Part shown: positions 54,430 to 63,580 of the stretch, piece after piece
Layout of the letters: the number at the start of each line of letters is the position of its first letter
Position numbering within the stretch: position 1 is the first letter of the stretch
Source: Ahrensia sp.
Lineage (GTDB): Bacteria > Pseudomonadota > Alphaproteobacteria > Rhizobiales > Rhizobiaceae
Direction of reading: 5' to 3'
Length of the DNA stretch: 64,000 nt
NCBI GenBank assembly: GCA_002698425.1
Contig: NZXU01000101.1
Coordinates: forward strand, 191,389 to 255,388
Made by a program: the position numbers and the translations under genes
The notes under the pieces: model-generated
Seen by the model: the letters and a program-made list of their open reading frames with translations, nothing else
Databases searched by the model: none
What the model was told of the DNA's origin: nothing

Positions 54430-55752
54430 TCAACCGCCATCCTTCTGGCGTTCGCGACGAAGCTTGTCCCAATAATCCAACCGTTTGCGCAATTCGCGTT
54501 CGAATCCGCGCTCGACCGGTTCATAGTAGCGTTTCCGCCCCATCTCATCCGGGAAATAATTTTGACCGGAAAACGCGTCCGGCTCGTCATGGTCGTAGCG
54601 GTATCCCGCGCCGTAGCCTTCCTGCGACATCAGCTTGGTCGGCGCGTTGAGGATTTCCTTCGGCGGAAGCAGCGAGCCGTTTTCCTTGGCCGACCGCATC
54701 GCCGCCTTGAACGCTGTATAGGCGGCGTTGGATTTCGGCGCAGTGGCCATGTAGATGCAGGCCTGCGCGATCGCCAGTTCGCCCTCCGGGGAGCCGAGAT
54801 AGTCATAGGCGTCCTTGGCCGCCAGCGCGATGACAAGAGCCTGCGGGTCCGCAAGCCCGATATCCTCGCTGGCCATGCGCACGATCCGCCGGCCGAGATA
54901 GAGCGGGTCCTCTCCGGCATCGAACATCCGCGCGAGATAATAGAGCGCCGCGTCCGGATCGGAGCCACGCACCGCCTTGTGTAGAGCCGATATCAGATTG
55001 TAGTGCCCGTCCTGGCTCTTGTCGTACACCGGCGCGCGCCGTTGCACGATGCGGCGCAGCCCGTCTTCGTCCAGCGTTTCGCCGGGCTTGGTCGAGCGGA
55101 ATACCTCTTCGGCGAGCGTCAGCACCGCCCGCCCGTCGCCATCGGCCATGACCGCGAGCAGGCCGCGCGCATCGTCTTCCAGCGGAAGCGCCCTGCCCGT
55201 TTCAGCCTCGGCGCGTTGTAGAAGCAGCTCCAGATGCTCCGACTCAAGCCGTTTCATGGTCAGGACCCGCGCCCGCGATAGAAGCGCCGCGTTCAGCTCG
55301 AAGGACGGGTTTTCCGTCGTCGCACCGACGAGCAGGATGGTGCCGTCCTCGACGACCGGCAGGAAACTGTCCTGCTGGGCGCGGTTGAAGCGATGGATCT
55401 CGTCGACGAAGAGCAGCGTCTGTCCGCCGTTCTGCAATCTGAGGCGTGCGGCTTCGAACACCTTCTTCAGATCGGCGACGCCACTGAAAATCGCCGAGAT
55501 CTGCTCGAAGTGCAGGCCCGTCGCGCCCGCCAGAAGCCGGGCGATCGTAGTCTTGCCTGTTCCGGGCGGCCCCCAGAAAATGATATTGCCGAGGCTGCCC
55601 GAGGCGATCATGCGCGTCAGCGCGCCGTCCGGCCCTGTCAAGTGCTCCTGGCCGACGACATCCTCCAGCCGCGCCGGCCGTAACCGATCGGCCAGAGGTC
55701 GCAGCTTCTGCGCCGTTTCTTTCGGCGCGGGTTCGCCAAAAAGATCAGCCAT
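54430..55752 (-). CDS. rarA: replication-associated recombination protein RarA (MgsA)
   Basis: A 440-residue AAA+ ATPase of the clamp-loader clade that acts at stalled forks. Walker A is GPPGTGKT (61-68), Walker B is LLFVDEIHRFN and the sensor-1 region is LVGATTENPSFELN. The C-terminal tetramerisation domain has SEDIGLADPQAL and YLGSPEGELAIAQA...NAAYTAF. It is 8 bp behind the DegP/Q protease gene on the same strand. Confidence 0.96.
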   Translation of the reverse strand: MADLFGEPAPKETAQKLRPLADRLRPARLEDVVGQEHLTGPDGALTRMIASGSLGNIIFWGPPGTGKTTIARLLAGATGLHFEQISAIFSGVADLKKVFEAARLRLQNGGQTLLFVDEIHRFNRAQQDSFLPVVEDGTILLVGATTENPSFELNAALLSRARVLTMKRLESEHLELLLQRAEAETGRALPLEDDARGLLAVMADGDGRAVLTLAEEVFRSTKPGETLDEDGLRRIVQRRAPVYDKSQDGHYNLISALHKAVRGSDPDAALYYLARMFDAGEDPLYLGRRIVRMASEDIGLADPQALVIALAAKDAYDYLGSPEGELAIAQACIYMATAPKSNAAYTAFKAAMRSAKENGSLLPPKEILNAPTKLMSQEGYGAGYRYDHDEPDAFSGQNYFPDEMGRKRYYEPVERGFERELRKRLDYWDKLRRERQKDGG

Positions 55753-55760
55753 CGACGCTC

Positions 55761-57293
55761 CTATCCACGGAAGAACTGCCGGATGAGCCGCCCGTTGCGG
55801 TTGATCTCGAAGCTCCAGGTCCGGCCGCCCTGCTCGATGGTGTCGGTCACATCCGCCACCGTCCGGATATCCACGCCGTTGATTTTCACGAGAATGTCGC
55901 CGCGCCGGAAACCGATGCGCATCGCTGTCGAACCGCGGGCGATATCGGTGAGAATCACGCCGCCATCGCCGCGATAGCGGACATTCATCCGGTTCAGCAG
56001 CCGAGGCGAGATATTGGCGACATTCGCGCCGTTGAGCGGGTTCTCGCCGGAAATACGCGTCTCGTTGGCCGGCACGGATTCCGGCGCACGTTCGAGCTTG
56101 ATGTCGAGCGCGATCCTCCTGCCGCGCGACAGGATCGCTAGCGTCACGGTCTTGCCGGGGCCCGCGGTTTCAAGCCGGTAGTTCAGCGCATCGGGATGTT
56201 CGATCGTATGACCATCGATACTGATGATGACATCGCCCGGATTGAGACCGGCTCTTGCGGCAGGGCTGCCCCTTCGCACCTCGGTGACGATCGCGCCGGC
56301 CGGCCGCCGCATCCCGAGGCTTTCGGCGATCGCCGGCGTCACAGGATCGAAGCGCGCCCCGAGATATGGACGCTCGAAGGCGTCCGCCCCGCCCTGTGCC
56401 TGGCTGATCACGGCGCGCACCATGTTGGAGGGAATCGCGAAGCCGATCCCGTTCGACCCGCCCGAGCGCGAATAGATCGCCGAGTTGATGCCGATGAGCC
56501 GGCCGGACATGCCGATCAGCGCGCCGCCGGAATTGCCGGGATTGATCGCGGCATCGGTCTGGATGAAGAAGCCGAAATCGGAGACGCCGAGCTTGGTGCG
56601 CGCCAGTGCCGAGACGATGCCGGACGTCACAGTCTGTCCGACGCCGAACGGGTTGCCGATGGCGAGCACAAGATCACCGACCTCGACCCTGTCCGAATCG
56701 GCGATTTCCAGAAAGGGAAGCGCGCGCTTGGCGTCGATCCGCAGCACGGCGACATCGGAGCGCTCATCCCGCAGCACAACCTCGCTCTCGAACTCCTCGC
56801 CATCGGCCAGCGCCACCTTGATCTCGTCGGCGTCGCCGATGACGTGATTGTTGGTGACGATCAGTCCCGATGGGTCGACGATCACGCCGGAGCCGAGCGA
56901 CTGTTCCATGCGCGGGCGCGTCGGTGCGTTCGGATTGCCCTGACCGAAGAAGAAGTCGAAGAAGGGATCGCCCTGGAACGGCGAAGACCGCTGTTGGACC
57001 ATCCGGGCGGCATAGACATTGACGACGGCGGGCGCGGTCTGTCTGACCAGAGGCGCAAAGGAAAGCTGGATCTCGTTCCTGCTGAACGGAAGCCGGCGGG
57101 AATCGTCGGTCGCGCCCGGCTGCCGGTTGCCTTGAGGCGGCTGTTCTGGACGTCCGCCGTCCCTACCGCCGAACAGGTCTTCCAGTATGTCGCCGACCTT
57201 GTCTTCGAAGTTCTGCGCTTGGACCTGAGCAAGCGCCCCGCCAAGGACCAGACCGACCAACAGGACGAATTGCGCTACCCGCTTTGACGACAT
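55761..57293 (-). CDS. Do-like (DegP/DegQ) periplasmic serine protease
   Basis: A 510-residue HtrA protease. After a signal peptide (SKRVAQFVLLVGLVLGGALA, cleavage near residue 27) and a Gly/Pro/Gln-rich linker, the trypsin-like domain has the triad His150 (VTNNHVIG), Asp180 (RSDVAVLRID) and Ser255 (NPGNSGGAL). Two PDZ domains follow (about 310-400 and 425-500). It degrades or refolds misfolded envelope proteins. I chose the ATG at 57293 because it begins the signal peptide and follows GGAG. A terminator-like hairpin lies in its leader. Confidence 0.94.
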   Translation of the reverse strand: MSSKRVAQFVLLVGLVLGGALAQVQAQNFEDKVGDILEDLFGGRDGGRPEQPPQGNRQPGATDDSRRLPFSRNEIQLSFAPLVRQTAPAVVNVYAARMVQQRSSPFQGDPFFDFFFGQGNPNAPTRPRMEQSLGSGVIVDPSGLIVTNNHVIGDADEIKVALADGEEFESEVVLRDERSDVAVLRIDAKRALPFLEIADSDRVEVGDLVLAIGNPFGVGQTVTSGIVSALARTKLGVSDFGFFIQTDAAINPGNSGGALIGMSGRLIGINSAIYSRSGGSNGIGFAIPSNMVRAVISQAQGGADAFERPYLGARFDPVTPAIAESLGMRRPAGAIVTEVRRGSPAARAGLNPGDVIISIDGHTIEHPDALNYRLETAGPGKTVTLAILSRGRRIALDIKLERAPESVPANETRISGENPLNGANVANISPRLLNRMNVRYRGDGGVILTDIARGSTAMRIGFRRGDILVKINGVDIRTVADVTDTIEQGGRTWSFEINRNGRLIRQFFRG

Positions 57294-57329
57294 GAAACAG
57301 CTCCGTGACCCCGAGATTCGCGCCACCAT

Positions 57330-57358
57330 ACCGAAAAAACGGGGCCTTAAAAGGCCGA
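57330..57358 (-). promoter_or_regulatory. terminator-like hairpin in the leader of the HtrA-type protease gene
   Basis: On the minus strand the palindrome GGCCTTTTAAGGCC (57356-57343) is followed by CCGTTTTTT. No minus-strand gene lies directly upstream before the S74 gene (plus strand) and the rplQ terminator. The hairpin therefore sits in the protease gene's own leader, about 40 bp before the ATG, as an attenuator would. Confidence 0.45.
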
Positions 57359-57584
57359 TGTCAGAGGGCCGCCCCACGAAAACAATCCTCAGTAACTCGC
57401 ATTCTCCGGCCGGTCGCTCACCTATGCGATTCAACCGGGTCAGCTATGCAAACTCTCAAGTGTACTACTGGCTACAACCACATCGCGAAACTTGTCGGCT
57501 GTATGTCAATATGATTGCATCGGGGTTGCCCGTTTCACACGGCGCAAGTGTCAATGCCGCATTCAATATTCATTGAGGATACAC

Positions 57585-57995
57585 ATGACGCGAAATTCCC
57601 CGACTTCTGAAACAAACGTAGCAATGCCCGAACTCACGGATCTGGACTCCGCTCCGCTCGGCCCGCCCTCGCCGCCGTCTCCGCCCGTTCCGACATCGGA
57701 CCGGCGCCTGAAGCGCGACATCAATGCGCTGACGGTTCTCGCCGATGGTACGAAACTGTACTCGTTCCGGTATCTGTGGTCAGAGACCGTCTATGTCGGC
57801 GTGATGGCGCAGGACCTGTTGGCCGAGCCGGAACGCGCCGATGCCGTATTGAAGCAGGCTAACGGATATTTTGCCGTGGACTACCACCGCCTGGGGCTGC
57901 AGATGGCCACGATCGAAGACTGGAACACGCTCGGGTTCGAGGCGGTCACCGCTCCGGTAGCATCGCTGGACGCTACTGGTTCTCGCGCCGCTTAA
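57585..57995 (+). CDS. stand-alone S74 intramolecular-chaperone-domain protein
   Basis: A 136-residue protein. Residues 1-37 are polar and Pro-rich (LGPPSPPSPPVPT), and the rest is a Peptidase_S74 endosialidase-type chaperone domain: SDRRLKRDINAL from Ser38, LYSFRYLWSE, VGVMAQDLLAE (71-81) and GYFAVDYHRLGL. In phage tailspikes this domain trimerises the fibre and then cuts itself off just before the serine. Here there is no fibre part, only a short N-terminal tail. GAGG precedes the ATG. It stands alone between the protease gene and the rplQ terminator. Confidence 0.8.
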   Translation: MTRNSPTSETNVAMPELTDLDSAPLGPPSPPSPPVPTSDRRLKRDINALTVLADGTKLYSFRYLWSETVYVGVMAQDLLAEPERADAVLKQANGYFAVDYHRLGLQMATIEDWNTLGFEAVTAPVASLDATGSRAA

Positions 57996-58055
57996 CCCGC
58001 TCTCAAGTTGTCGGCGAGAGATTGCCGCAAGCAAATTTGCGAAGCGCAGCCAACG

Positions 58056-58084
58056 AAAAAAAGGGGCCTAAAAAGGCCCCTTTT
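58056..58084 (-). terminator. intrinsic terminator of the alpha ribosomal operon
   Basis: GGGGCC (58063-58068) and GGCCCC (58075-58080) pair around a six-base loop. On the minus strand the stem is followed by TTTTTTT (complement of 58056-58062), 24 bp past the rplQ stop; on the plus strand by TTTT. It can therefore serve both rplQ and the S74 gene. Confidence 0.88.
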
Positions 58085-58107
58085 CAGGTCGTCCGTACGG
58101 ACCTGAC

Positions 58108-58536
58108 TTAAGCTGCTTCTTCGGCAGCTTGCTCCTCGGCTTCGACGCGCGCACGGTCGGCGGCGCCTTTGGCGTCGACATCGCGGTCGACGAATTCGAT
58201 AACAGCCATCGGGGCGCTGTCACCGTGGCGGAAGCCCGCCTTCATGATGCGAAGATAGCCGCCATTGCGGTCGGCGTAACGCGTCGCGATCGTGTCGAAC
58301 AGCTTGCGCACCTGGGCCTCGTCGCGAATGGCGGCGATTGCCTGACGGCGCGCATGCAGGTCGCCGCGCTTGCCAAGCGTGACAAGCTTCTCGACGATCG
58401 GACGAATTTCTTTTGCTTTGGGCAGCGTCGTCACAATCTGCTCATGCTCGATCAGCGAGGCTGCCATGTTGGCAAACATCGCCTTGCGGTGGCTGGCAGT
58501 GCGGTTCAGCTTGCGGCCCGAATTTCCATGGCGCAT
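58108..58536 (-). CDS. rplQ: 50S ribosomal protein L17
   Basis: A 142-residue L17, standard for alphaproteobacteria. The N-terminal [24 protein letters not shown] is diagnostic, followed by [19 protein letters not shown] and [23 protein letters not shown], then an acidic Ala/Glu-rich tail. It is the last gene of the alpha operon, behind rpoA, and is followed by a strong terminator. Confidence 0.98.
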   Translation of the reverse strand: MRHGNSGRKLNRTASHRKAMFANMAASLIEHEQIVTTLPKAKEIRPIVEKLVTLGKRGDLHARRQAIAAIRDEAQVRKLFDTIATRYADRNGGYLRIMKAGFRHGDSAPMAVIEFVDRDVDAKGAADRARVEAEEQAAEEAA

Positions 58537-58575
58537 GAGCCTTCTCCTTGAAAGTTGGCCGGATCACTCCGGCGA

Positions 58576-59586
58576 TCAGTAGTGGTCCTCGTAACGCTTT
58601 GCGAGGTCCTCGATATTCTCCGGCGGCCAGGCCGGGACTTCCATACCCAGATGGAGGCCCATGGACGCCAGAACTTCCTTGATCTCGTTGAGCGACTTGC
58701 GGCCGAAATTCGGCGTGCGCAGCATTTCGCCCTCGGTCTTCTGGATCAGGTCGCCGATATAGACGATGTTGTCGTTCTTAAGGCAGTTCGCCGAACGGAC
58801 AGACAGTTCCAGCTCGTCGACCTTCTTGAGAAGCGCCGGGTTGAAGGCCAGTTCCTGGACCTGCTCTTCCTGGACTTCCTTCTGCGGCTCTTCGAAATTC
58901 ACGAACACGCCGAGCTGGTCCTGCAGGATGCGTGCGGCAAACGCCACGGCATCCTCGCCGGTCACGGCGCCGTTGGTCTCGATCGTCATCGACAGCTTGT
59001 CGTAGTCGAGCACCTGGCCTTCGCGGGTGTTTTCAACCTTGTAGGAGACCTTGCGCACCGGCGAATAGAGGCTGTCGACCGGGATCAGGCCGATCGGCGC
59101 GTCTTCGGCGCGGTTGCGGTCGGCCGGCACATAGCCCTTGCCGTTGTCTACGGTGAATTCCATGCGGATTTCGGCGCCCTCGTCGAGCGTGCAGATGACG
59201 TGATCCGGGTTCAGAATCTCGACATCGCCAACCGTCTGGATGTCGCCGGCGGTGACGACGCCCGGGCCCTGCTTGCGCACGACCATGCGCTTCGGTCCGT
59301 CGCCTTCCATGCGGATGGCGATTTCCTTGATGTTCAGGACGATGTCCGTCACGTCCTCACGCACACCGGCGATCGAGGAGAATTCATGCAGAACGCCGTC
59401 GATCTGCACCGCGGTCACGGCCGCGCCGCGCAGCGACGACAGAAGCACGCGGCGAAGCGCGTTGCCGAGCGTGAGACCGAAGCCGCGCTCGAGCGGTTCG
59501 GCGACGAGGGTCACCTTGTTGGTGCCTCCGCTCTTGAACTCGACCTTCTTCGGTTTGATCAGTTCTTGCCAGTTCTTGTGTATCAC
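58576..59586 (-). CDS. rpoA: DNA-directed RNA polymerase subunit alpha
   Basis: A 336-residue RNAP alpha subunit. The N-terminal domain for assembly has [23 protein letters not shown]; the C-terminal domain for UP elements and activators has [25 protein letters not shown] and [21 protein letters not shown]. The start is GTG (59586), read as [13 protein letters not shown], where relatives begin. It is the fourth gene of rpsM-rpsK-rpoA-rplQ counted back from rplQ. Confidence 0.98.
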   Translation of the reverse strand: MIHKNWQELIKPKKVEFKSGGTNKVTLVAEPLERGFGLTLGNALRRVLLSSLRGAAVTAVQIDGVLHEFSSIAGVREDVTDIVLNIKEIAIRMEGDGPKRMVVRKQGPGVVTAGDIQTVGDVEILNPDHVICTLDEGAEIRMEFTVDNGKGYVPADRNRAEDAPIGLIPVDSLYSPVRKVSYKVENTREGQVLDYDKLSMTIETNGAVTGEDAVAFAARILQDQLGVFVNFEEPQKEVQEEQVQELAFNPALLKKVDELELSVRSANCLKNDNIVYIGDLIQKTEGEMLRTPNFGRKSLNEIKEVLASMGLHLGMEVPAWPPENIEDLAKRYEDHY

Positions 59587-59677
59587 GGCTTTCCCTCAGC
59601 TTCCTTGCCACCATCCATTCGTGGCAACAGATCTGAAAAACGGGCCTCGCAGGATCGGCGACGCCCTGAAATCTCGG

Positions 59678-60067
59678 TTAGACGCGGCGCTTCTTGCGCG
59701 GGCGGCAACCATTGTGCGGGATCGGCGTCACGTCGCGGATCGAGGTGATCGTGAAGCCCGCCGCCTGCAATGCGCGCAGCGCCGACTCACGGCCCGAACC
59801 CGGTCCGCACACTTCGACTTCCAACGACCGCATGCCGTGTTCCTGGGCCTTCTTCGCGCAATCCTCGGCAGCGACCTGGGCCGCGAACGGAGTCGATTTG
59901 CGCGAGCCCTTGAAGCCCTGCATGCCAGCCGACGACCAGGCAATCGTGTTGCCCTGCGCGTCGGTGATGGTGATCATCGTGTTGTTGAACGTCGAATTGA
60001 CGTGGGCGACGCCCGAAGAGATATTCTTGCGCTCGCGGCGGCGAACGCGTCCGGCTTCCTTAGCCAT
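59678..60067 (-). CDS. rpsK: 30S ribosomal protein S11
   Basis: A 129-residue S11 with [40 protein letters not shown] and the C-terminal signature [21 protein letters not shown]. It lines the 30S platform near the mRNA exit. It lies between rpsM and rpoA, with a 91-bp gap to rpoA. Confidence 0.98.
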   Translation of the reverse strand: MAKEAGRVRRRERKNISSGVAHVNSTFNNTMITITDAQGNTIAWSSAGMQGFKGSRKSTPFAAQVAAEDCAKKAQEHGMRSLEVEVCGPGSGRESALRALQAAGFTITSIRDVTPIPHNGCRPRKKRRV

Positions 60068-60125
60068 GGTAGTCCTTTCGATCTTAGCACCGCCGTAGTT
60101 CCAGCGGCTACACCCGGAACGAATG

Positions 60126-60151
60126 AAAGCCGCTTACGCGAAGCGGCCTTT
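60126..60151 (-). other. hairpin between rpsM and rpsK
   Basis: GCCGCTT (60129-60135) pairs with AAGCGGC (60141-60147) around ACGCG. Flanking AAA and CTTT could extend the stem. It lies in the rpsM-rpsK gap. It may be an mRNA-stability or processing element; a weak terminator is less likely because rpsK and rpoA lie downstream. Confidence 0.4.
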
Positions 60152-60160
60152 CTCGTTCGA

Positions 60161-60529
60161 TTACTTCTTCTTGCCGGCGATCGCCTTTGCCGGACCCTTG
60201 CGGGTACGGGCATTGGTGTGCGTGCGCTGACCGCGCACCGGCAGGTTGCGGCGATGACGCAGGCCGCGGTAGCAGCCGAGGTCCATCAGGCGCTTGATGT
60301 TCATCGAGACTTCGCGGCGCAGATCGCCTTCGACCTGGTAGTCGCGGTCGATCGTTTCGCGAATGCTCATCACTTCGGCGTCGGTGAGTTCATGCACCCG
60401 GCGCTCGAGCGGGATGTTGTTCTTCTCGACGATTTCCTGGGCGAATTTCGCACCAATGCCGTGGATGTACTGAAGCGCGATCACAACGCGCTTGCCAGTC
60501 GGTATGTTAACACCGGCTATACGTGCCAT
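60161..60529 (-). CDS. rpsM: 30S ribosomal protein S13
   Basis: A 122-residue S13: [25 protein letters not shown] at the N-terminus and [25 protein letters not shown] at the C-terminus, the standard bacterial sequence. It contacts the 50S subunit and P-site tRNA. The ATG at 60529 follows GGAG. A 6-bp hairpin (60546-60560) sits just upstream of the ribosome-binding site. Confidence 0.98.
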   Translation of the reverse strand: MARIAGVNIPTGKRVVIALQYIHGIGAKFAQEIVEKNNIPLERRVHELTDAEVMSIRETIDRDYQVEGDLRREVSMNIKRLMDLGCYRGLRHRRNLPVRGQRTHTNARTRKGPAKAIAGKKK

Positions 60530-60545
60530 TTTGTTCTCCATGTAA

Positions 60546-60560
60546 GCCGGTCGAACCGGC
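60546..60560 (-). other. short hairpin upstream of the rpsM ribosome-binding site
   Basis: GCCGGT (60546-60551) and ACCGGC (60555-60560) form a perfect stem with a three-base loop, about 10 bases upstream of the rpsM Shine-Dalgarno sequence. It could take part in autogenous control of the alpha operon, but position is the only support. Confidence 0.35.
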
Positions 60561-60753
60561 GTTTTCTTGTTTCCCCGCGTCCGGTGGAGGCCGGCCCTTG
60601 CGGGTTTCCCGTCCGAGCGGCATCGCGCCAAGGAGGCACGTCTGTCCTATCTTTCAGGGAAGATGCGCCGCTATAATGCCCGCCTGAAACCCTGTCAACC
60701 GGGCCGGCGGGCATTTCTTCAAAATAGTAATGCGTCAGCCGGTCGCGGAAATA

Positions 60754-61338
60754 TCAGATCTCGGCGAGGATTTTTTCGATCTGGGAAGTCACGCCCTCGA
60801 TCGTATCCATGCCGTCGACGTTCTTCAGCATGCCCTTGGCGTAATAGTAGCCGGTGAGCGGCGCCGTTTTCTTGTAATATTCGCGAAGCCGCTCGTCGAA
60901 CACTTCCGGCGTATCGTCCTTGCGGACCGGCTGGCCGGCGGCTTTCGCCTCTTCCGCCCGCTTGACGATTCGGCCGACCAGCGCCTTGTCGTCAACGAGG
61001 AGTTCGATCACCGCGTCGAGGCCGATTCCCTTCCCGGCCAGCATCTCGGCGACCGCGTCAGCCTGCGGCAGGGTCCGCGGATAGCCGTCTAGGATGAAAC
61101 CGTTGGCGCAATCCGGCGCGTCGATTCGCTCGGAAACGATGGCGTTGACGATCGCGTCGGACACCAGTTCTCCGGCGTCCATCACCGCCTTCGCCTTCAG
61201 GCCGATTTCAGTCTCGGCCTTGACGGCGGCGCGGAGCATGTCGCCCGTGGACAATTGCGGAATCGAGTATTTCTCGACCAGCCGCTGCGCCTGCGTTCCC
61301 TTGCCGGCGCCCGGCGGTCCCAGAAGTATAAGTCTCAT
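60754..61338 (-). CDS. adk: adenylate kinase (short form)
   Basis: A 194-residue adenylate kinase. The P-loop [16 protein letters not shown] is followed by the AMP site [11 protein letters not shown] and [13 protein letters not shown]. The LID is short and lacks the zinc-binding cysteines of the long form, as in many alphaproteobacteria. It overlaps secY by 4 bp and follows it, the usual spc-operon arrangement. Confidence 0.97.
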   Translation of the reverse strand: MRLILLGPPGAGKGTQAQRLVEKYSIPQLSTGDMLRAAVKAETEIGLKAKAVMDAGELVSDAIVNAIVSERIDAPDCANGFILDGYPRTLPQADAVAEMLAGKGIGLDAVIELLVDDKALVGRIVKRAEEAKAAGQPVRKDDTPEVFDERLREYYKKTAPLTGYYYAKGMLKNVDGMDTIEGVTSQIEKILAEI

Positions 61339-62675
61339 CGTCCGCGTTTCCCCCCGCGCAGTTTGGATTTCTTGATCAGTCCTTCATACTGATGGGCGAT
61401 CAGGTGACCCTGGATCTGCGCGACAGTATCAAGCGTCACGCTCACGACGATGAGCAGCGACGTTCCGCCGAGATAGAACGGCACACCCGTCGACGCTATT
61501 AGAAATTCGGGTAACAGGCAGACCAGCACCAGGTAGATGGAGCCGACCACCGTGATGCGCGTCAGCACGTAGTCGATATATTCGGCCGTGCGCTGTCCCG
61601 GGCGGATACCCGGAATGAAGCCCGACTGCTTCTTCAGATTGTCGGCCGTGTCCGCCGGATTGAACACGAGCGCCGTGTAGAAGAAGGCGAAGAAGACGAT
61701 CATCGACGCGTAGAACAGCATATAGAGCGGCTGTCCGTGACCGAGCGCGGCGAGAATCGCCGACGCCCAGTTCGGCAGCGTCGTCGTGTCGGAGAAGCCG
61801 GCAAGCGTTGCGGGCAGCAGCAGCAGCGACGACGCGAAGATCGGCGGAATGACGCCGGCCGTGTTCAGCTTCAGCGGCAGATGCGACGTGTCGCCCTGGA
61901 ACATCCGGTTGCCGACCTGTCGCTTGGGATACTGGATCAACAGTCTGCGCTGCGCGCGCTCCATGAACACGATGGCGGCGATGACGACAATGGCGACGAC
62001 GATGATCGCAAGGATCACGCCGGTCGCAAGCGCGCCGGTGCGGCCGAGTTCGAGAGTGCCCGCTATCGCGGTCGGAAGACCCGCCACGATGCCCGAGAAG
62101 ATGATTAGCGAAATGCCGTTGCCGATGCCGCGCGCGGTGATCTGCTCGCCGAGCCACATCAGGAACATGGTGCCGCCGACCAGCGTGATCACGGTCGAAA
62201 TGCGGAAGAACCAGCCCGGATCGGCGACGATGCCGCTACCGCTCTCCAGCCCGACAGCGATGCCGTAGGCCTGCAGCGTGGCAAGCAGAACGGTGCCGTA
62301 GCGTGTGTACTGGTTGATGACCTTGCGGCCCTGTTCGCCTTCCTTCTTCAGCTGTTCCAGCGTCGGGATGACCGACGTCATCAGCTGGATGGCGATCGAG
62401 GCCGAGATATAGGGCATGATGCCGAGCGCAAAAATCGCCATGCGCTGCACGGCGCCGCCGGAGAACATGTTGAACATGCCCAGGATACCGCGCGACTGGC
62501 TGTCGAAGGCCTGTCCAAAGGCTTCCATGTTCAGACCGGGAAGCGGGATATAGGTGCCCAAGCGGTAGACGAGAAGCGCGCCGAGCGTGAACCAGATTCG
62601 TTTCTTGAGTTCTTCGGCCTTGGCGAAAGCGCCGAAATTCAGGTTTGCTGCAAGCTGTTCTGCTGCCGATGCCAT
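61335..62675 (-). CDS. secY: preprotein translocase subunit SecY
   Basis: A 446-residue ten-TM channel protein of the Sec translocon. It has [22 protein letters not shown], the plug-region [41 protein letters not shown] and the C-terminal [31 protein letters not shown] chose the ATG at 62675, where homologues begin. A terminator-like hairpin lies between rplO and secY, so this gene may be expressed partly from its own promoter. Confidence 0.97.
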   Translation of the reverse strand: MASAAEQLAANLNFGAFAKAEELKKRIWFTLGALLVYRLGTYIPLPGLNMEAFGQAFDSQSRGILGMFNMFSGGAVQRMAIFALGIMPYISASIAIQLMTSVIPTLEQLKKEGEQGRKVINQYTRYGTVLLATLQAYGIAVGLESGSGIVADPGWFFRISTVITLVGGTMFLMWLGEQITARGIGNGISLIIFSGIVAGLPTAIAGTLELGRTGALATGVILAIIVVAIVVIAAIVFMERAQRRLLIQYPKRQVGNRMFQGDTSHLPLKLNTAGVIPPIFASSLLLLPATLAGFSDTTTLPNWASAILAALGHGQPLYMLFYASMIVFFAFFYTALVFNPADTADNLKKQSGFIPGIRPGQRTAEYIDYVLTRITVVGSIYLVLVCLLPEFLIASTGVPFYLGGTSLLIVVSVTLDTVAQIQGHLIAHQYEGLIKKSKLRGGKRGR

Positions 62676-62749
62676 TGAGGATTTCTCCGGTTCGCCGAGG
62701 CCGTCAGGGTGCCGGGATACGGCCGGCCGGGCCAACGCATGTTAGTGCG

Positions 62750-62778
62750 GAGATAAGCGTCATGCGGATGAGACGCAA
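62750..62778 (-). promoter_or_regulatory. possible promoter of secY-adk-rpsM
   Basis: On the minus strand TTGCGT (62778-62773) and TATCTC (62755-62750) are spaced by 17 bp. Each hexamer matches consensus at only about half its positions. It would restart transcription after the rplO terminator-like hairpin. Confidence 0.3.
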
Positions 62779-62793
62779 GTAAAGAAACACGTG

Positions 62794-62825
62794 AAGAAAA
62801 GGCGGCGAAACGAGCCGCCGCCTTT
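62794..62825 (-). terminator. terminator-like hairpin between rplO and secY
   Basis: On the minus strand AAAGGCGGC (62825-62817) pairs with GCCGCCTTT (62806-62798) around a 10-base loop and runs into TTTTCTT. It begins 6 bp after the rplO stop, in the middle of the spc operon. Confidence 0.6.
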
Positions 62826-62831
62826 CCCGAA

Positions 62832-63308
62832 TTATTCCGCTGCGGCCTTCGCGGCCAGCACGGTGACCGAGCCACCAGCCTTTTCGACCTTGTCGACGGC
62901 CGACTTGGACGCACCGGCAACCTCGAAGGTTACCTTGGCCTTCAGTTCACCGTCGGCCAGCACGCGAACGCCGTCCTTGACGCGGCGGATCACGCCGGCT
63001 TCCGCCAGCGCCGCTGCATCGACGGTCTTCTTCGCGTCGAGCTTGCCGGCATCGATCGCGGCTTGGACGCGGCCGAGCGAAACGATGTTGAAGTCCTTGG
63101 CGAAGATGTTCGAGAAGCCGCGCTTCGGCAGACGACGATAGATCGGCATCTGGCCGCCCTCGTAGCCCTTGATCGCCACGCCCGAACGGGACTTCTGTCC
63201 CTTGACGCCGCGTCCGCCGGTCTTGCCCTTGCCGGAGCCAATGCCGCGGCCGACGCGCTTGCGGGACGGGCGAGCGCCCTCGTTGTCACGCAGATCGTTC
63301 AGATTCAT
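62832..63308 (-). CDS. rplO: 50S ribosomal protein L15
   Basis: A 158-residue L15. The basic N-terminal tail [22 protein letters not shown] is diagnostic, followed by GFEGGQ-type [17 protein letters not shown] and a C-terminal alpha/beta domain. The ATG at 63308 is the family start. It is 16 bp from rpmD. Confidence 0.98.
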   Translation of the reverse strand: MNLNDLRDNEGARPSRKRVGRGIGSGKGKTGGRGVKGQKSRSGVAIKGYEGGQMPIYRRLPKRGFSNIFAKDFNIVSLGRVQAAIDAGKLDAKKTVDAAALAEAGVIRRVKDGVRVLADGELKAKVTFEVAGASKSAVDKVEKAGGSVTVLAAKAAAE

Positions 63309-63324
63309 AATCTTTCTCCCGCTC

Positions 63325-63522
63325 TCAGGCCTCGTCCACAACGCGGACGAGGTGCTGGACCTTGCGGATCATACCGCGCACAGCCGGCGTGTCTTCCAGC
63401 GTGCGGGTACGGTGCATTTTGTTCAGGCCGAGACCGATCAGGGTCTTTTCCTGGTCGGCCGGCCGGCGGATCGGGCTGCCGATCTGTTCGACAGTGATCG
63501 TAGCCTTCTTCTTGTCAGCCAT
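63325..63522 (-). CDS. rpmD: 50S ribosomal protein L30
   Basis: A 65-residue L30 with [31 protein letters not shown] and the ending [14 protein letters not shown], the complete bacterial form. It lies between rpsE and rplO, as in the standard spc operon. Confidence 0.97.
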   Translation of the reverse strand: MADKKKATITVEQIGSPIRRPADQEKTLIGLGLNKMHRTRTLEDTPAVRGMIRKVQHLVRVVDEA

Positions 63523-63580
63523 CAGTCAGTTTCCTTCCAATGGCCCCTGCCCTTTCTCTTCGGGCGAGGAGCACGATCAC

